Shown here: in pieces, positions 47,561 through 58,750 of the stretch
Position numbering within the stretch: position 1 is the stretch's first letter
Layout of the letters: each line of letters starts with the position of its first letter
NCBI GenBank assembly: GCA_015680685.1
Contig: MNCI01013900.1
Location: 434,128 to 498,127, forward strand
Direction: 5' to 3'
DNA length: 64,000 nucleotides
Origin: Gnetum montanum
Lineage: Eukaryota; Streptophyta; Gnetopsida; Gnetales; Gnetaceae
The notes under the pieces: model-generated
What the model saw: the letters and a program-made list of their open reading frames with translations, nothing else
Databases searched by the model: none
Told to the model about the DNA's origin: nothing
Translations under genes and position numbers: made by a program

Positions 47561-50500
47561 TCAAGGCTAACAACCTTCCTAGGAAAAGAGCTAATCTAAG
47601 GCTTTTCTTGATTTAGGTTCTAGTGTTAATCTAATTTCTCATGGAATGTACAAAGCCTAGAACCTACCTCCTCTCAAGAAGAGCAACATTCATTTAGAAT
47701 TGGAAAATTAGTCCATCACTACTCCCTTGGGACTAGTGGAGGACATTATGATCACTATCTATGGGTGGTCCTATCCTATTGATTTCCTAGTGATCAAGGT
47801 TAAAAACTACAAGGGGGACTTCCCAATTATTATGGAAAGGGCTTGGTTGAGCACTGTTGATGCACAAATGGGCATTAGAGACCTCTTCTTGGAGATTTTC
47901 AAGGAGAATGAATTTGGAAAAGTTGAGAAGAAGAGGCTTCCATGCGTCATGTATAGTGATACAGGGTGCAACTATGTGCAAAAATTATGGTCTATCAAAA
48001 TCACATCAATCAAAGCATGCAGATAGTGTGCAGATGAATTTGAAGTTAAAAAGTGTTTGTATGTAGCAACCACAAAAAAAAAGAATATCCAATGACTAAT
48101 AACTAATCCTAAAAGCAACTCAACCATTTGCATGGAATCAACTGAGAGCCTAACTTGTGCCTATGTTAAAGGCATGGATGAATTGGATCAAGTTCATCAC
48201 CAACTCTCCAATGAAGGACATGATGATACTTACTAGGAAGAGTTGGAAATCCCTAAACATTTCAAACAAGAGTCCCTCGAGTTGAAAACTCTACCTATAG
48301 GCATGGAGTATGCTTTCCTAAAAAAATGGTAAGCTAGTAATAATCAATGCCAACCTTGCTCTTGAATAGAAAAAGATGTTGTTAAAGGTGATTAACAAAT
48401 GGCCAATAGCCTTTGCTTGGTCATATCCTGAACTCACTTAAATTGATCCTCAGATATCATAGCATCGCATCTATACTCATCCATCCATAAAGCTAAAGAG
48501 GCAGCCATAACAATGGTTGAATCCCAAGTTGAAGCAAGTCATCAAGGAGGATATTGAACAACTTCTCAAGGTGGGGTTCATCTATCCTATTGCAGATAGA
48601 AAATGGATTGGCTCACTTATGATCATGCCAAAAAAATGTAGCAAGTGCCAAGTCTATATTGACTTTAAGCTACTAAACATGGTGATGTTCAAAGATCATT
48701 TCCCATTTCCATTTGTGAACCAGGTGTTGGATGCTATTTTTGGGCATTGCTATTATAGCTTTCTAGATGGTTATAACTAGATTCAGATCTCGCCAGAGGA
48801 TCAGGCCAAAACTACATTTACAAGTCCATGGGGGAATTTTTCATATAGAAAGATGTTATTTGGTTTGTGCAATGCCCCTACAACTTTCCAATGTTTTGAG
48901 CTTAGCACTTTTCAACAGCAAATTAGTAGCAAGGTGAAAGTATTCATGGATAATTTCTCTACCTTTGGTGCTACATTTGAGCAAGCCATGGACGTCCTCA
49001 AGAAAGTGCTTAAAAAGTTCATGAAGACTAATCTTCAACTCAACTAGCAAAAGAGCTAGCTCATGATCTAGGAGGACATTATGCTAGGGCATAGACTCTC
49101 ACAAGTAGGGATTACAATGAACCCTAAAAATATTAGAATCATCCAAAGAATTACTTACCAACTAGAAATCATTAAATATTTCTAGTCATTTCTTGGACAC
49201 ACTGGCTACTACTAGTGATTCATAGAGAATTTCTCTAAGATCACAAAAGCATTGGTTGAGCTTACAAAGAAAGATGCTCCATTTGTATGGATCGAAGAAT
49301 GCCAAAAGGCATTCCAGCAACTCAAAGAGAAGCTTGTAGAAATTGTAATTCTATGAGCACTTGATTGGTCTTGACCATTTCACATCATGATAGATGCATC
49401 AAACTATGCCTTGGAAGTAGTGCTCACATAGTTGAATGATTAGAAATGTTTTTATTACATCCATTGTACAAGCCGAAACATTGTGGATACACAACTAAAC
49501 TATAGCACAACAGAGAAGAATTGATGTCAATGATTTATGCCTTGGAGAAGTTCAGGCACTATGTGCTTAGATATAAGGTGTTTGTGCACATTGACCACAT
49601 TGTCATTTGCTTCCTCATGAATAAGCCAATGATGATCCCTCATGTCATATGATGGCTAGTGATCTTGTAGGATTTCAATCTTACAATGGTAGATCAAAAG
49701 GGAACTAAGAATATGGTCATTGACTATTTGTCTCGGTTATGATGGAACAATAAAGAGGAGGAGAGCTCACTTTCTGATTAGTTTTTTGATGAACTCCTCT
49801 TTGCTGGTGTAATAAATGAATAAGTGCCTAATGAACCTATATGGTACGATGGAATCCTTACTTATCTTCTCACTCAAAAGATGCCACAAGAGTTATACCA
49901 CAAGAAGAAATAATAGTTTATTCATCCAACCAAATGCTTCATGGAGATTAACAAACACCTTTGCAAGGTATGCACCAATGGCCTAGTTCATTGGTGTGTT
50001 CGTGATGTTGATCAACTACCCATTCTCCAAGATGCTCATGAGGGTCCTTGTGGGGGCCATTATGAAGAAAGACACATGGTCATTAAGATCATGATGGTAG
50101 GGTACTATGAACCAACAATCTTTAAGGATGCCCACTAATTCATCTGATCTTGTAAACACCACCAACACGATGGTGGGATGACCACTTGAATGAAGGGGCT
50201 CAACAGTGGATCCAACCACTGGAACCCTTCGACATCTAGGGCATAGACTTCATGGGTTCCATCACACCCATGTCAAATGAAGAGGCATACATAATAGTCA
50301 TTGTTGACTATTGTACAAAATGCGTAAAAGTAGCAGTCATCACCAACTGTACATCTTTCACTACTGCATGGTTTGTACAAAAAAATGTTATAAATAGGTT
50401 TGGGGTGTCATGCACTAATTTTTGATAACTGTACATACTTTACAAGAACTACCTTTCGAAAGCTAATGCAACGCTTGGGGGTTGAACATAAATTAACAAC

Positions 50501-50567
50501 ACCTTACCTCCACCAAGCCAATGGTCAAGGAAAGGTTACCAATAAGGAGATCTCAAAAATATTAACA
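47561..50567 (+). pseudogene. pol: R5 pol, integrase truncated, broken
   Basis: Protease is at 47600-48240: the triplet is Asp-Leu-Gly (LDLGSSVNLIS), then GLVEDIMITIYGWSYP and FPIIMERAWLS. RT is at 48517-49200: LMIMPKK, FLDGYN in motif A, and VFMDNFST in place of FMDDF, so the second catalytic Asp is Asn. RNase H is at 49385-49740 (MIDASNYALE). Integrase zinc region is at 49980-50160 (DAHEGPCGGHYEERH, then CKHHQH). Core is at 50280-50567 with VDYCTK and IFDNCTYF; the third catalytic residue is Lys (QANGQGKVTN), as in R2. The coding then breaks off into aORF sequence. Confidence 0.8.
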
Positions 50568-51835
50568 AGAATAGGTGTATCATATTGGAGGCGCAACTCA
50601 AAATGACCAAAACTAAAAACCAATGCTTAGTCATGGAGGTTGCCAAACTTAGAGCCCACCTCTTGGAACCCACAATACTTGACTAGGCATCCACAAGAGA
50701 TTAAGCTTTTCAACAACTTCAACAAAAACTTAGAGAGGCCAAGTACACAAAGAAGTTGGCAGTCTTTGATTAGTCCTTAGTGGATATAGTGACTTATAAC
50801 ATGTAGAAGGACTTGGATTAGACTTGCTAGAAGAACAAGCATCTAATCATAGAAAATCATTGCCTGCACAATGTTGATGCACAAAAATGACAATTGATAG
50901 AATTTATTCATCAATAGCAAGAGTAGCTTACCAGGGTAAATGATGAATTGAGGAGGTTAACAACAAAGAATCGTAGTCTCTCAATGGAGGAGGTGTGTAC
51001 TATTCATTAAAAATTTGTAATTGAGATTGTCACTTGGAAAAACAAGGCTTTCAAATTTGAAGGAGTCAAGAACTAGTATAGGGATCAAGTTGACTTGCAT
51101 ATAGAAGTTAATGAAAAACACATCCAAATGGTGAAAGAGAAAGTGAATGAATCCCTCCAATAGCTTCAACAAAGTGGCGATGTTTGGCAGCCCCTCTTTG
51201 ATGGACTAAATGAATACAACACAATGGAAGTCTGCATGAAAGAGCTGCAAATCAAGGAGATGATGAAGTATATGGAGCTTGCCAAGCTCCATTATGAAAA
51301 CCTGGCAATGCTAATTGTTGGATGCTCATGGTTAGAATTGTAGAAGCATGTGGCTAGCTCATACTTGTTGTACAAGGCAGAGTTCAAGATCCATAAAGAG
51401 ACTAAGAAAAATCTTAAGATTAAAAACATAGAACTCATGGTTCTCAAGGCAAAATTCATTGATCAAAGAAAAATAGTAGAGAACTTAGCCAAAAAAATCA
51501 ACAACTACTAGAAGTTGCAAAATGTACTTAAGGTGTTCAACATTGAATGCAAACTTTTCATTGCCTAATTTGTCAATGCAAAGGAAATGTTCTTGACAAT
51601 GCCCTATCCTTCGGATGTTTTCACTTCAACCCACATCTTGATGTTGTGTGGACCGTGAATGATCCCAGGGGAAAGAAGGAGAAGATGAAAGCATTACTAG
51701 ATGCTTTCTGTCATCCACCAGAGGTCGTAGCTACCACTGAACAACCACAATCTCCATCCCAACCACCACATGCTTCAAAAGCTAGAGAAGGTCCTTTAGA
51801 ACCTCCACTGCCTAGGACTATCTAACTTTTTTCTT
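50568..51835 (+). pseudogene. R5 aORF, C-terminal coiled-coil part
   Basis: It starts where VSYWRRNSK-type sequence replaces integrase; in the aORF frame it reads LEAQLKMTKTKNQCLVMEVAKLRAHLLEP, then AFQQLQQKLREAKYTKKLAVFD, and further on KVNESLQ*LQQSGDVWQPLFDG and EVCMKELQIKEMMKYMELAKLHYENLAML. It is rich in Lys, Glu, Gln and Leu, matching R2 (21360-21550) and R4. The tail is Pro/Gln-rich (EQPQSPSQPPHASK) and ends near 51825. The joint use of this ORF by R2, R3, R4 and R5 shows it is a family part, not a passenger in one copy. Confidence 0.6.
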
Positions 51836-52056
51836 CATCTTCCAACAATTAAAGGATTTGGTTGTCCATTTTTTTATCATGGTGTTCAATTTTGTTGTCA
51901 TGAACACTAGATTTTGTAATTATTGTAATACCATATACTCAGGCACTTAGTTTCTTGTTGTGTTTGTTTCATGTGTCTAAAGTCCATCAATAATCCCATA
52001 CCTTCCCAAATTTTGTAAAGAACTCGAGGACGAGTTTTCATTTTGTCATGGAGGCA
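51836..52056 (+). other. R5 pre-LTR region with polypurine tract
   Basis: A non-coding tail matches R3 29640-29886. It ends CATGGAGGCA directly before the LTR; GGAGG is the decayed polypurine tract. Confidence 0.6.
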
Positions 52057-52957
52057 TGATGAAGTGTGTCTCTTTTGGCTACATTAATGTGATCCCATTG
52101 ATGTGATCCCATCAATGTGAGCTCATCAACACAATCTCGTCAATCCAAGGTTGTTGATGCATGGTCTAACACATTGATGCATAGATGTTGATGCAGTGTT
52201 TGTTGTCACCTATATAAATGCATGAGCCAACTACATTTATGGATTTGTAAGTTAAATTGTAGTGGAGCTCTTGTAGTTTTTCTTCTTGAAAGTTAAAATA
52301 TTTTCTAAGTGCCCATAGTAGGACTCAAAGAGTGTATAGATCTTTATTCAAGCACTATTTTACTTGAGCACTATAGTGTGTGCAACAATAAAGACAAGCT
52401 TTGTAATAAACCATGTAGCACTTGGACTAGATTAATTGTTTTCTTTAAGCATTTAATATTTCAAGTAATTTCCTTTAATATTTTAAGTAATTAAAGTAAT
52501 TAATTAAGCTAAATTAAATATCAATTAATTAAAGCATATAAGTATGAACACTTCGAGCATATGTTTGACACTTGGTAATCCCAATAATGCTTAACGTTTG
52601 GTAACCCAGTAGCATTAAACATGTTCAAGATGTGTACGACAAGTGAGAATGGATGCTTATGTTAGGATTAGTTAAGTGTTAGCTAATTAGATTAATTTAG
52701 CAATTCTTTATTCTTAGGTAACTTAGAACATAAAATGATAAAAATCATATGCCTCAGTTATACTTAACCATTGATTACAACAATCATATGCCTCAGTTGT
52801 ACTCACAAGTGTAACTGGGAAGACAATGATTACAACAATTGATTAACCTCCTAGACTAATGTATGTAGAAACCTAGAAGTCCTTGGAATTCGAACAAATC
52901 ATGTATGAATGCTAGTGATTCGTGTTGTTAGGCATGGGGTCTACTCACTACTCATCA
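52057..52957 (+). repeat. R5 3' LTR, complete
   Basis: This 901 bp repeat has ends TGATGAAGTG and CTCATCA. U3 at 52080-52200 is an array of TGATGTGATCCCATC-like words. TATATAAA lies at 52211-52218 and AATAAA at about 52387. The frame at 52309-52494 lies in R-U5 and is not a gene. Confidence 0.85.
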
Positions 52958-53475
52958 ATTCCCTAGATCAAATGTATTCATGAGAAAATAGCTAGAGGTT
53001 TTTAAAAAAACATGTCATTATAATAATCTTAAACCCTATAATAAAATTTTTGATTTTTTTCATAGTCTTAAAGATAAAAAGAATAATCTAAATAATAGTG
53101 GTATTTATAAAATCTCTTGTATTGTTGCTAAATGTTATATTGGTGATAGTGGTAGAACTTTCTCTATTAAATTGAAAGTGCACTTAAAAGACATATAATA
53201 TAATAGATATTCAAAATCACCTCTTGTAGAACACAGAAAATGATAACTCCTCTAGATATCATAAGTGGTTAATAGATAATAGTGAAATTCTTTGTATAAT
53301 GAATAAGTTTATAGATAGAAAAATTAGAGAAGCCTTAGAATTAGAATTTATTATAATAATGTTAATAGAGATCAAGGCTATTTTACCCACTTAGCATGGC
53401 CTATTTTAGCAAACATTAATCAATTTAGAAATTTGCTTAAAATCCTACTTAATTTAATATTTTCTCTTACTATTT
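52958..53475 (+). pseudogene. Penelope-like element fragment: GIY-YIG nuclease end
   Basis: From about 53009 one frame reads KTCHYNNLKPYNKIFDFF..., then NNSGIYKISC with the GIY triad at 53100-53108, then KCYIGDSGRTFSIKLKVHLKD with YIG at 53136-53144. After frame changes it reads SPLVEH, then FIDRKIREALELEF, then NVNRDQGYF and AWPILANINQF. This order (GIY, YIG-x-x-GR-x-F, LVEH, IREALE, NRDxG) is that of the C-terminal endonuclease of Penelope-like retroelements; in plants these are known chiefly as the Dryad elements of conifers. The nuclease would nick target DNA. The usual Arg after GR-x-F is Lys here, and stops follow. The RT part is absent: the left side is cut by the R5 LTR. Confidence 0.8.
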
Positions 53476-54190
53476 TTTTATTTTTCTTTTTAATTAGTTT
53501 ATAGTATGTTCTATGCTTATATACAAACGCATTTCCTTATATGGGTGTTAGAACCTAAAATAATTGTAATATAGGTACACCCCAAGATATATAGTCCAAA
53601 TAAAACTTTATAACTTAACATTACTTACCAAAATCAAACCCATGACTTGGAGCTTTCAAATCAAGAGTCTTATCATATAATTCATTATAAAGTTGCAAGT
53701 TCAATTATGGGGGTGTTAGAACTCCAAATAGATGAAACATATATACACCCCAAGAAATATCATTATACTTTTGGTTTTTTTCTTTTTCTTTTTTTCTCTT
53801 TTGAATATTTTATATTGTTTTAACTAAGTTTGTATCCCATTCTATTCATACTATTTTTATCCCACAACTTATTGTTTTTAGGGTATTGGAATGTGGAACT
53901 AATCAAAAGTCTTACCACTAAGCTAACACCTCATTATTACAACTAACTATTTTTAATTTAGCACTTGTATCTCTTAAAAGATCAAATTTCTAAGTAATAT
54001 GGATTCCCCAATTTTCTCGTAAAATATGGAATATTTGGAAGTTACATGCTACCTTGGTTTGGGTTTTTGCTATCATAGGGATTAGGGGACTGCTAGAAAT
54101 TAGGGAAGGAGCGACCAGGTTGGATTTTACTGTGATGATATATTGATTTGTTAAAAAATATTATATTGTTGGAAACTTTTGTTTGTGCAG
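53476..54190. other. Non-coding stretch with a repeated hairpin-like motif
   Basis: Two similar units, each starting GGGTGTTAGAAC and ending ACACCCCAAG, lie at 53543-53587 and 53711-53755, 168 bases apart. Within each, GGGTGT and ACACCC are inverted matches separated by 28 bases. No coding is seen. Confidence 0.6.
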
Positions 54191-55881
54191 AACAGGTCAG
54201 AAGAGGAGCTTGCTGAAATCCAAGGTCGATAATTGCACATGGAAATGATCTTTCTTTGATTGCAGTATGTTTTCAAGATCAGGTTGTTTTAAAATTGTTT
54301 TCTGAGCATACATACATACATATAAACGTCTAACCCTGGGAGGTTCTATGCATAATATGTTTTAATTCAAGTGAACTTCTCTGGCAAAAATTTAGGCTGA
54401 ATTTGCAGACCCTTGCAAAATCTATCTGCATTAGCTAACCCTTTTTTCCTAAAACCAAGCTGCAATACAATTGTTCAGTTGCATGGATAATGTTTTATGG
54501 TTTACCTTTGATTTAATATGAAATATTAAATTGTGATCCAGGCATGCATGTTTTTCTCATTTTTTTTCCTTTCTTCTTTTTAAATATGATTTGCCCATGT
54601 TTATATTGGATTGCTGAAATACAGGAACTCAGCTGCTGAGCACCACAATGGGCTACAAGAATTATGTTGCAAATGAGTTCAGTAAGTTGCAGGAAGAAGT
54701 AATTATTCCCATCCGTAATCTCTTTGATATCAGTATCACTGAAGCAGATCTTCTGTGGGCCTTTGGCATATTGAGGTCAAGAACATTTCCTCCTCTTACG
54801 GGAGAAAGTCTCTCTTTGGTACCATTTGCAGATCTTGTATGCTTTCTCTTTTAACTTTGAAAGTCTTTTTGCAGTATTATGAATTTAAGTAATTCTGGAA
54901 CATTCATATTGCAATTTCAGATTTTGAATTTGTAATTCAAAATACCTCCACAGCTAATACATGATGCTTTAATTAGGTGAACCATTGCCCCAGTATCCAG
55001 AAAGAGCAGCCGGGCTTGGAAAGAAAAAGTGCTGGGATTTTCAGTGGCTGAGAAGTATTAGCTATGAGAGTCCCAACTAATTTCAAACCTGGCCAGCAGG
55101 TAATATAAAACTGAAAGTGAAACTGAATTTCTATTGCATTCATAGATCCTCTCTATGTATTGCACAGTAAAAATTTACATGAAATGAGTTTTGAAAACAC
55201 CATTCAGAACTCACCAAGTGTTCTTGGTAGCATAAATGTTATGCAAAGCTTATCATCATCCAAAATTCCAAATAGCCTTATCCTATCTATCACACTAAAG
55301 ACCAAAAATTAAAAAACACTTGAAAATGTTTCATGGCATATTGAGGCAATTTAATTTAAACAAAAGCTTTGTATCTCTTAGCTGTGAAATATTTTATCCT
55401 TATCTTCAAATACCTAGATGTTTATCATATTCAATTTCACCCAAGTTTCTTTTCTTTAGGGCACTAATGAATTTCTTTGTACATTGGCTGATTTTGGGTT
55501 CTGTACATCTTTGCTGCCTCAAGTCAACATGGAATGTTGTAAGAAATCTGATTGGTTATTTTCACAGGTAATGATGCAGTATGGAAGCTCCAAAAGTAAT
55601 GCCGAGCTGGCATTGGACTATGGTATTGTAGAGAGAAACAACACAGTTGGTCTCAATAGAGATGTCTTTACATTAACACTGGAAATTTCAGAATCAGACC
55701 TTTTTTTTTTTTTTTTTTTGACAAACTGGACATTATTGAGTTCAATGACATGGAAACCACTGCATATTTTGATATAACTTAGGGCAGGAACTACTTCAAT
55801 CTTTGTTTACCTACCTTCGTCTTGCTACTCTTGGAGGTGCTGATGCTTTTCTCTTAAATCCATTGTTCAAAAGTTTAGTGT
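54191..55881 (+). pseudogene. Protein-lysine methyltransferase (Rubisco LSMT / SETD3-type SET domain) fragment, broken
   Basis: Four exon-like pieces with GT-AG borders: 54191-54224 (NRSEEELAEIQ), 54625-54836 (TQLLSTTMGYKNYV...ADL), 54977-55099 (VNHCPSIQKEQPG...KPGQQ) and 55568-55881 (VMMQYGSSKSNAELALDYG...). Together they give the middle of a plant LSMT-like protein, which trimethylates lysine on Rubisco large subunit or plastid aldolase. The SET-domain NHS motif reads NHC, and the later DYG with ERNNTVGLNRD is kept. Damage: TGA at 55049-55051, a 19-T run at 55701-55719 that shifts the frame inside the SDLF region, and a lost T at about 55780 (ITLGQE expected). The N-terminal exons and everything after ADAFLL..LFKS are missing. 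Introns are present, so it came from a DNA copy, not reverse-transcribed mRNA. Confidence 0.85.
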
Positions 55882-56560
55882 CTTGCCATTTCTCTGACCT
55901 TTATTATCCCATTTTCTGAAATATTTATTTTCTATCCTTTTCTAGTCCCTATTTTTATATTTCAAAAATTTCATTTTCTTTGTTTCAAACTTGTTTTATT
56001 TAAAATTTCTATTTTCAGCCATTGTCTTGAAAAATCTTTTTAAAGAATTTTTGAGCCCTTTATTTCTTGTTCTCAGAAGTTCATTTCTTGAAAAATTTCA
56101 GGTCTCATCACCCATTTTTCTTTAATCTTTTTCTTGTTTTTTTAAAATCCTTGTTTCGAATCCCATTTTCGAATTTGTGTTTTAGTGGTCCTTACCTTAG
56201 TCTTAGGTTAGTAAGGTGGTTTTATTTGATTATGTAATTTTAAGTTTATTTTCCTAAAATCTTGCATTTTATTGTTTCCCTTTTTAATTTTGTAAGTATT
56301 ACAATTTTATACATTTATTTCTTTTTTCAAAAAATAGCATATTTTAGTGTTTTTCTTCATCAAAAAAATATATATTATTTCAATATTTTCTTTTCTTTTT
56401 ACACAATTTTATAGTTTCATTCTAATAATTATATTTTATAGTTTTGTTTATAAGTGAACTCTCTTCTGCTTGTAACTGACCAATCACTCGTCTCTTCGCA
56501 TTAAGGAAACAACAAGCCTCACGTTTTCCAAGTTTTATTTCTAGGAGAGCTTAGACTAGG
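55882..56560. other. T-rich leader-like region upstream of R7 gag
   Basis: The plus strand is strongly pyrimidine-rich with many TTTTC runs and no open frame. It could be the untranslated leader of R7; no LTR end or primer-binding site could be placed. Confidence 0.4.
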
Positions 56561-57535
56561 ATGGTAGCCAATCAACCCCTGGCTCCCTTGGTGAGTAACC
56601 CCTTTAACTTTACTAACTACCATGACATCCCAAAGTCACTCCAGAACATAAATTTGTTCTATGACCCCACAAACCCTTCTAGTGATGCCCACCAACATAT
56701 ACAATGTTTTGAAACTTTACTAGGCATCTACAACATTGTCCAAAATGATGTGGCATGTAGGGTATTTGTCGCAACTTTCAGAACCAAAGCAACCCAATGG
56801 TTTTTGATGCTCCCCAATCCCTCCATTAACTCATGGCAGGAGTTCAAAAATAATTTTGACTCAATTTGACAAATTCACAAGCCCTGCCATAGCATCTGGC
56901 AACTTCACTAGCTTAAGAAAGCTACCTAGGGAAAATGTTAGGGATTACAACCTGATATTCCTTCACCAATTGGCTTATGTGCCAAGCGAGATGCATCCAC
57001 AACCCGATGGCATCCTCAACTTTTACCTCTCTAGCATCAACCCATTCTTTGCCTATGCCATCAAATCAAACCCCAACATAATAAAAATACAGGGGGCAAT
57101 GGCTAAAGTCATGGAGCTAGAACAAATTACCCTTATGAAAAATATTCAAACTCAATTTGGAATGATGAGCGTTAGCAATCCTATGCAACATAGTCCGCTA
57201 CCTCTATGAACTTTCCCAATGACCAACACTATGTTCCAAACTCTCATTCCCCTTCAAATGACTCAACCTACAAATAGCTATTTTCAAGGTTCCACATCTT
57301 CTCCATTCCTATCATCTAACATTGGTTTGAATGAGGATCAATCAAAGGCCTTAGTTCAGTCCATCATAAACCCAAACGAGGTACCGAATCCTACTGAACT
57401 CCCAACTCATACTCAAGATCAAATGACCTAGATATTAACTTCACTTCAAAAAATTTCCAATGAAGTAGTTGAACTAAATTGGCCAATCTATCTACTTGAA
57501 TTAACAAGAATTCCTACGTCAAAAAGTCACCACCA
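56561..57535 (+). pseudogene. gag: R7: gag of a different Ty3/gypsy family, frameshifted
   Basis: The ATG at 56561 (MVANQPLAPLVSNPF) opens 102 codons with YDPTNPSSDAHQHIQCFETLL and AFRTKATQWF-type sequence (ATFRTKATQWFLMLPNPSINSWQEF), a standard retrotransposon gag core. At about 56864 two bases appear to be missing from NNF(LTQ)FDKF, and the frame continues at 56856-57209 (KFTSPAIASGNFTSLRKL, ENVRDYNLIFLHQLAYVP). It carries on weakly to 57535 and is then cut by R6. It does not resemble the gag of R1-R6, so it is a separate family. No pol follows. Confidence 0.75.
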
Positions 57536-57611
57536 TTCTGACGAAATGAGAAAGGAGAAAGTAGGAAGTGAGAAAGGGCCTTAGTTAGAGGAAACGTGTT
57601 TGTTTAGTTTC

Positions 57612-58121
57612 ATAACCAGTGCTTGTAGCCCAGATGATTATTTTATCTGAGGGGTGTGCTTTGAATTCTCACTTTTCACTTCTTCTTCTTCTTCTTTTTC
57701 TTCTTTTGCATGAGAACCACATCATGCAAAGACTTCTTATTTTTATTAGCTCAGCTTCTTGATAATGGAGCAACGTTGGAATGGTAAGGAAAACTCAAGA
57801 AGAAGACATCCAAGCACCCCATAACCAGTGCTTGTAGCCCAGATGATTATTTTATCTAAGGGGTGTGCTTTGAATTCTCACTTTTCACTTTTTCTTCTTC
57901 TTCTTTTTCTTCTTCTTCTTCTTCTTCTTTTCTTGCATGAGAACCACACTATGCAAAGACTTANCTTCTTCTTCTTCTTTTTCTTCTTCTTCTTCTTCTT
58001 CTTTTCTTGCATGAGAACCACACTATGCAAAGACTTATTGTTTTTATTAGCTCAACTTCCTGATAATGGAGCAACGTCGGAATGGTAAGGAAAACTCAAG
58101 AAGAAGACATCCAAGCACCCC
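57612..58121. repeat. 209 bp tandem duplication with CTT microsatellite in the R6 spacer
   Basis: The unit starting ATAACCAGTGCTTGTAG at 57612 recurs at 57821 and ends CCAAGCACCCC at 57820 and 58121. Each unit contains a (CTT)n tract and the family motif (on minus) TTTGCATGATGTGGTTCTC. The second unit is longer because of a duplicated stretch around an N at 57964. Confidence 0.8.
57889..58038. other. Single-N join with about 75-base duplicated flanks
   Basis: The CTT tract followed by GCATGAGAACCACACTATGC and AAAGACTTA occurs immediately before and again after the N at 57964. The copies appear identical apart from CTT number. This looks like an unmerged assembly overlap in a microsatellite; the frame spanning it (57828-58088) is meaningless. 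Confidence 0.8.
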
Positions 58122-58750
58122 AAGATAATGGCCAGCACAAATGCATCAAATCCCCCTTGAAGTCACACCCTTTTCAATCCTTGAGTCCTTTCTTAGTTCG
58201 AGAAATGCCCAGTCACCAATTCATTGATAGTTCTTATTATTGAAAGAAAGGGACTATACAGTTCCAAGCCAAGAGAGACCATAGAAATTTATGGATGCAT
58301 GGATGATGTGGACTCATTGCCTGTTATATCAAAAGAACCATACCTTAGTATCAACATCATAACTCAAAGGTAAAAATCAAACATTAGCAATCAATGGAAT
58401 ATAGTTCATACCATATTTAGGAGCACTTATTTGGTGACAAACTTAAATAAACACACAACTAAATGAAAAAGTATGAACGATGTTGTAAAAAAAAACAAGA
58501 AAAGTTAAAGAAATTTGTAAAACAAAAATGTGTAAAATAAAAACTCAAAAAGGAACTGAGGGCCTTGATTGATCAGCATAAGTGGCCATCTCCCCCATGA
58601 CTAAGTTGGAAGGGGGAGATCCAAAATAATGAGTGAGGTCATCCTTTCCCTGATGTATGATGTGCATTGATTGTTCTAGATTCATGATAAGGTTTAGTCT
58701 CTTGCACATTGACTAGCAATCTTTTCTCAGAGTTCTTGTTTGAAGTTTTT
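58122..58750 (-). other. R6 spacer and pol deletion point
   Basis: On minus, 58750-58700 still matches the end of protease (GGGAAGCTGGAAATTCCT, as in R2 at 14690). By 58620 it matches the tail after integrase (CTTAGTCATGGGGGAGATGG). The RT-to-integrase deletion, about 2.8 kb relative to R2, therefore lies near 58650-58700. Confidence 0.55.

Larger units (their letters stand above)
45480..52957 (+). mobile_element. R5: Ty3/gypsy element, 5' LTR missing
   Basis: The family match starts near 45480 within the N-terminal part of gag and runs through protease, RT, RNase H and integrase core, then jumps to the aORF C-part, and ends with a purine tract and a complete 3' LTR. Relative to R2 a block of about 4.3 kb (integrase C-part, spacer, aORF N-part) is missing at about 50567. 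The right end abuts a Penelope-like fragment. Confidence 0.85.

Noticed and set aside
55484-55777. 97-codon frame taken as a small gene
   Set aside because: It begins in intron sequence and is simply the last methyltransferase exon read until the poly-T frameshift.
57828-58088. Frame with a long Phe/Leu run
   Set aside because: It is a translated CTT microsatellite spanning an assembly join.
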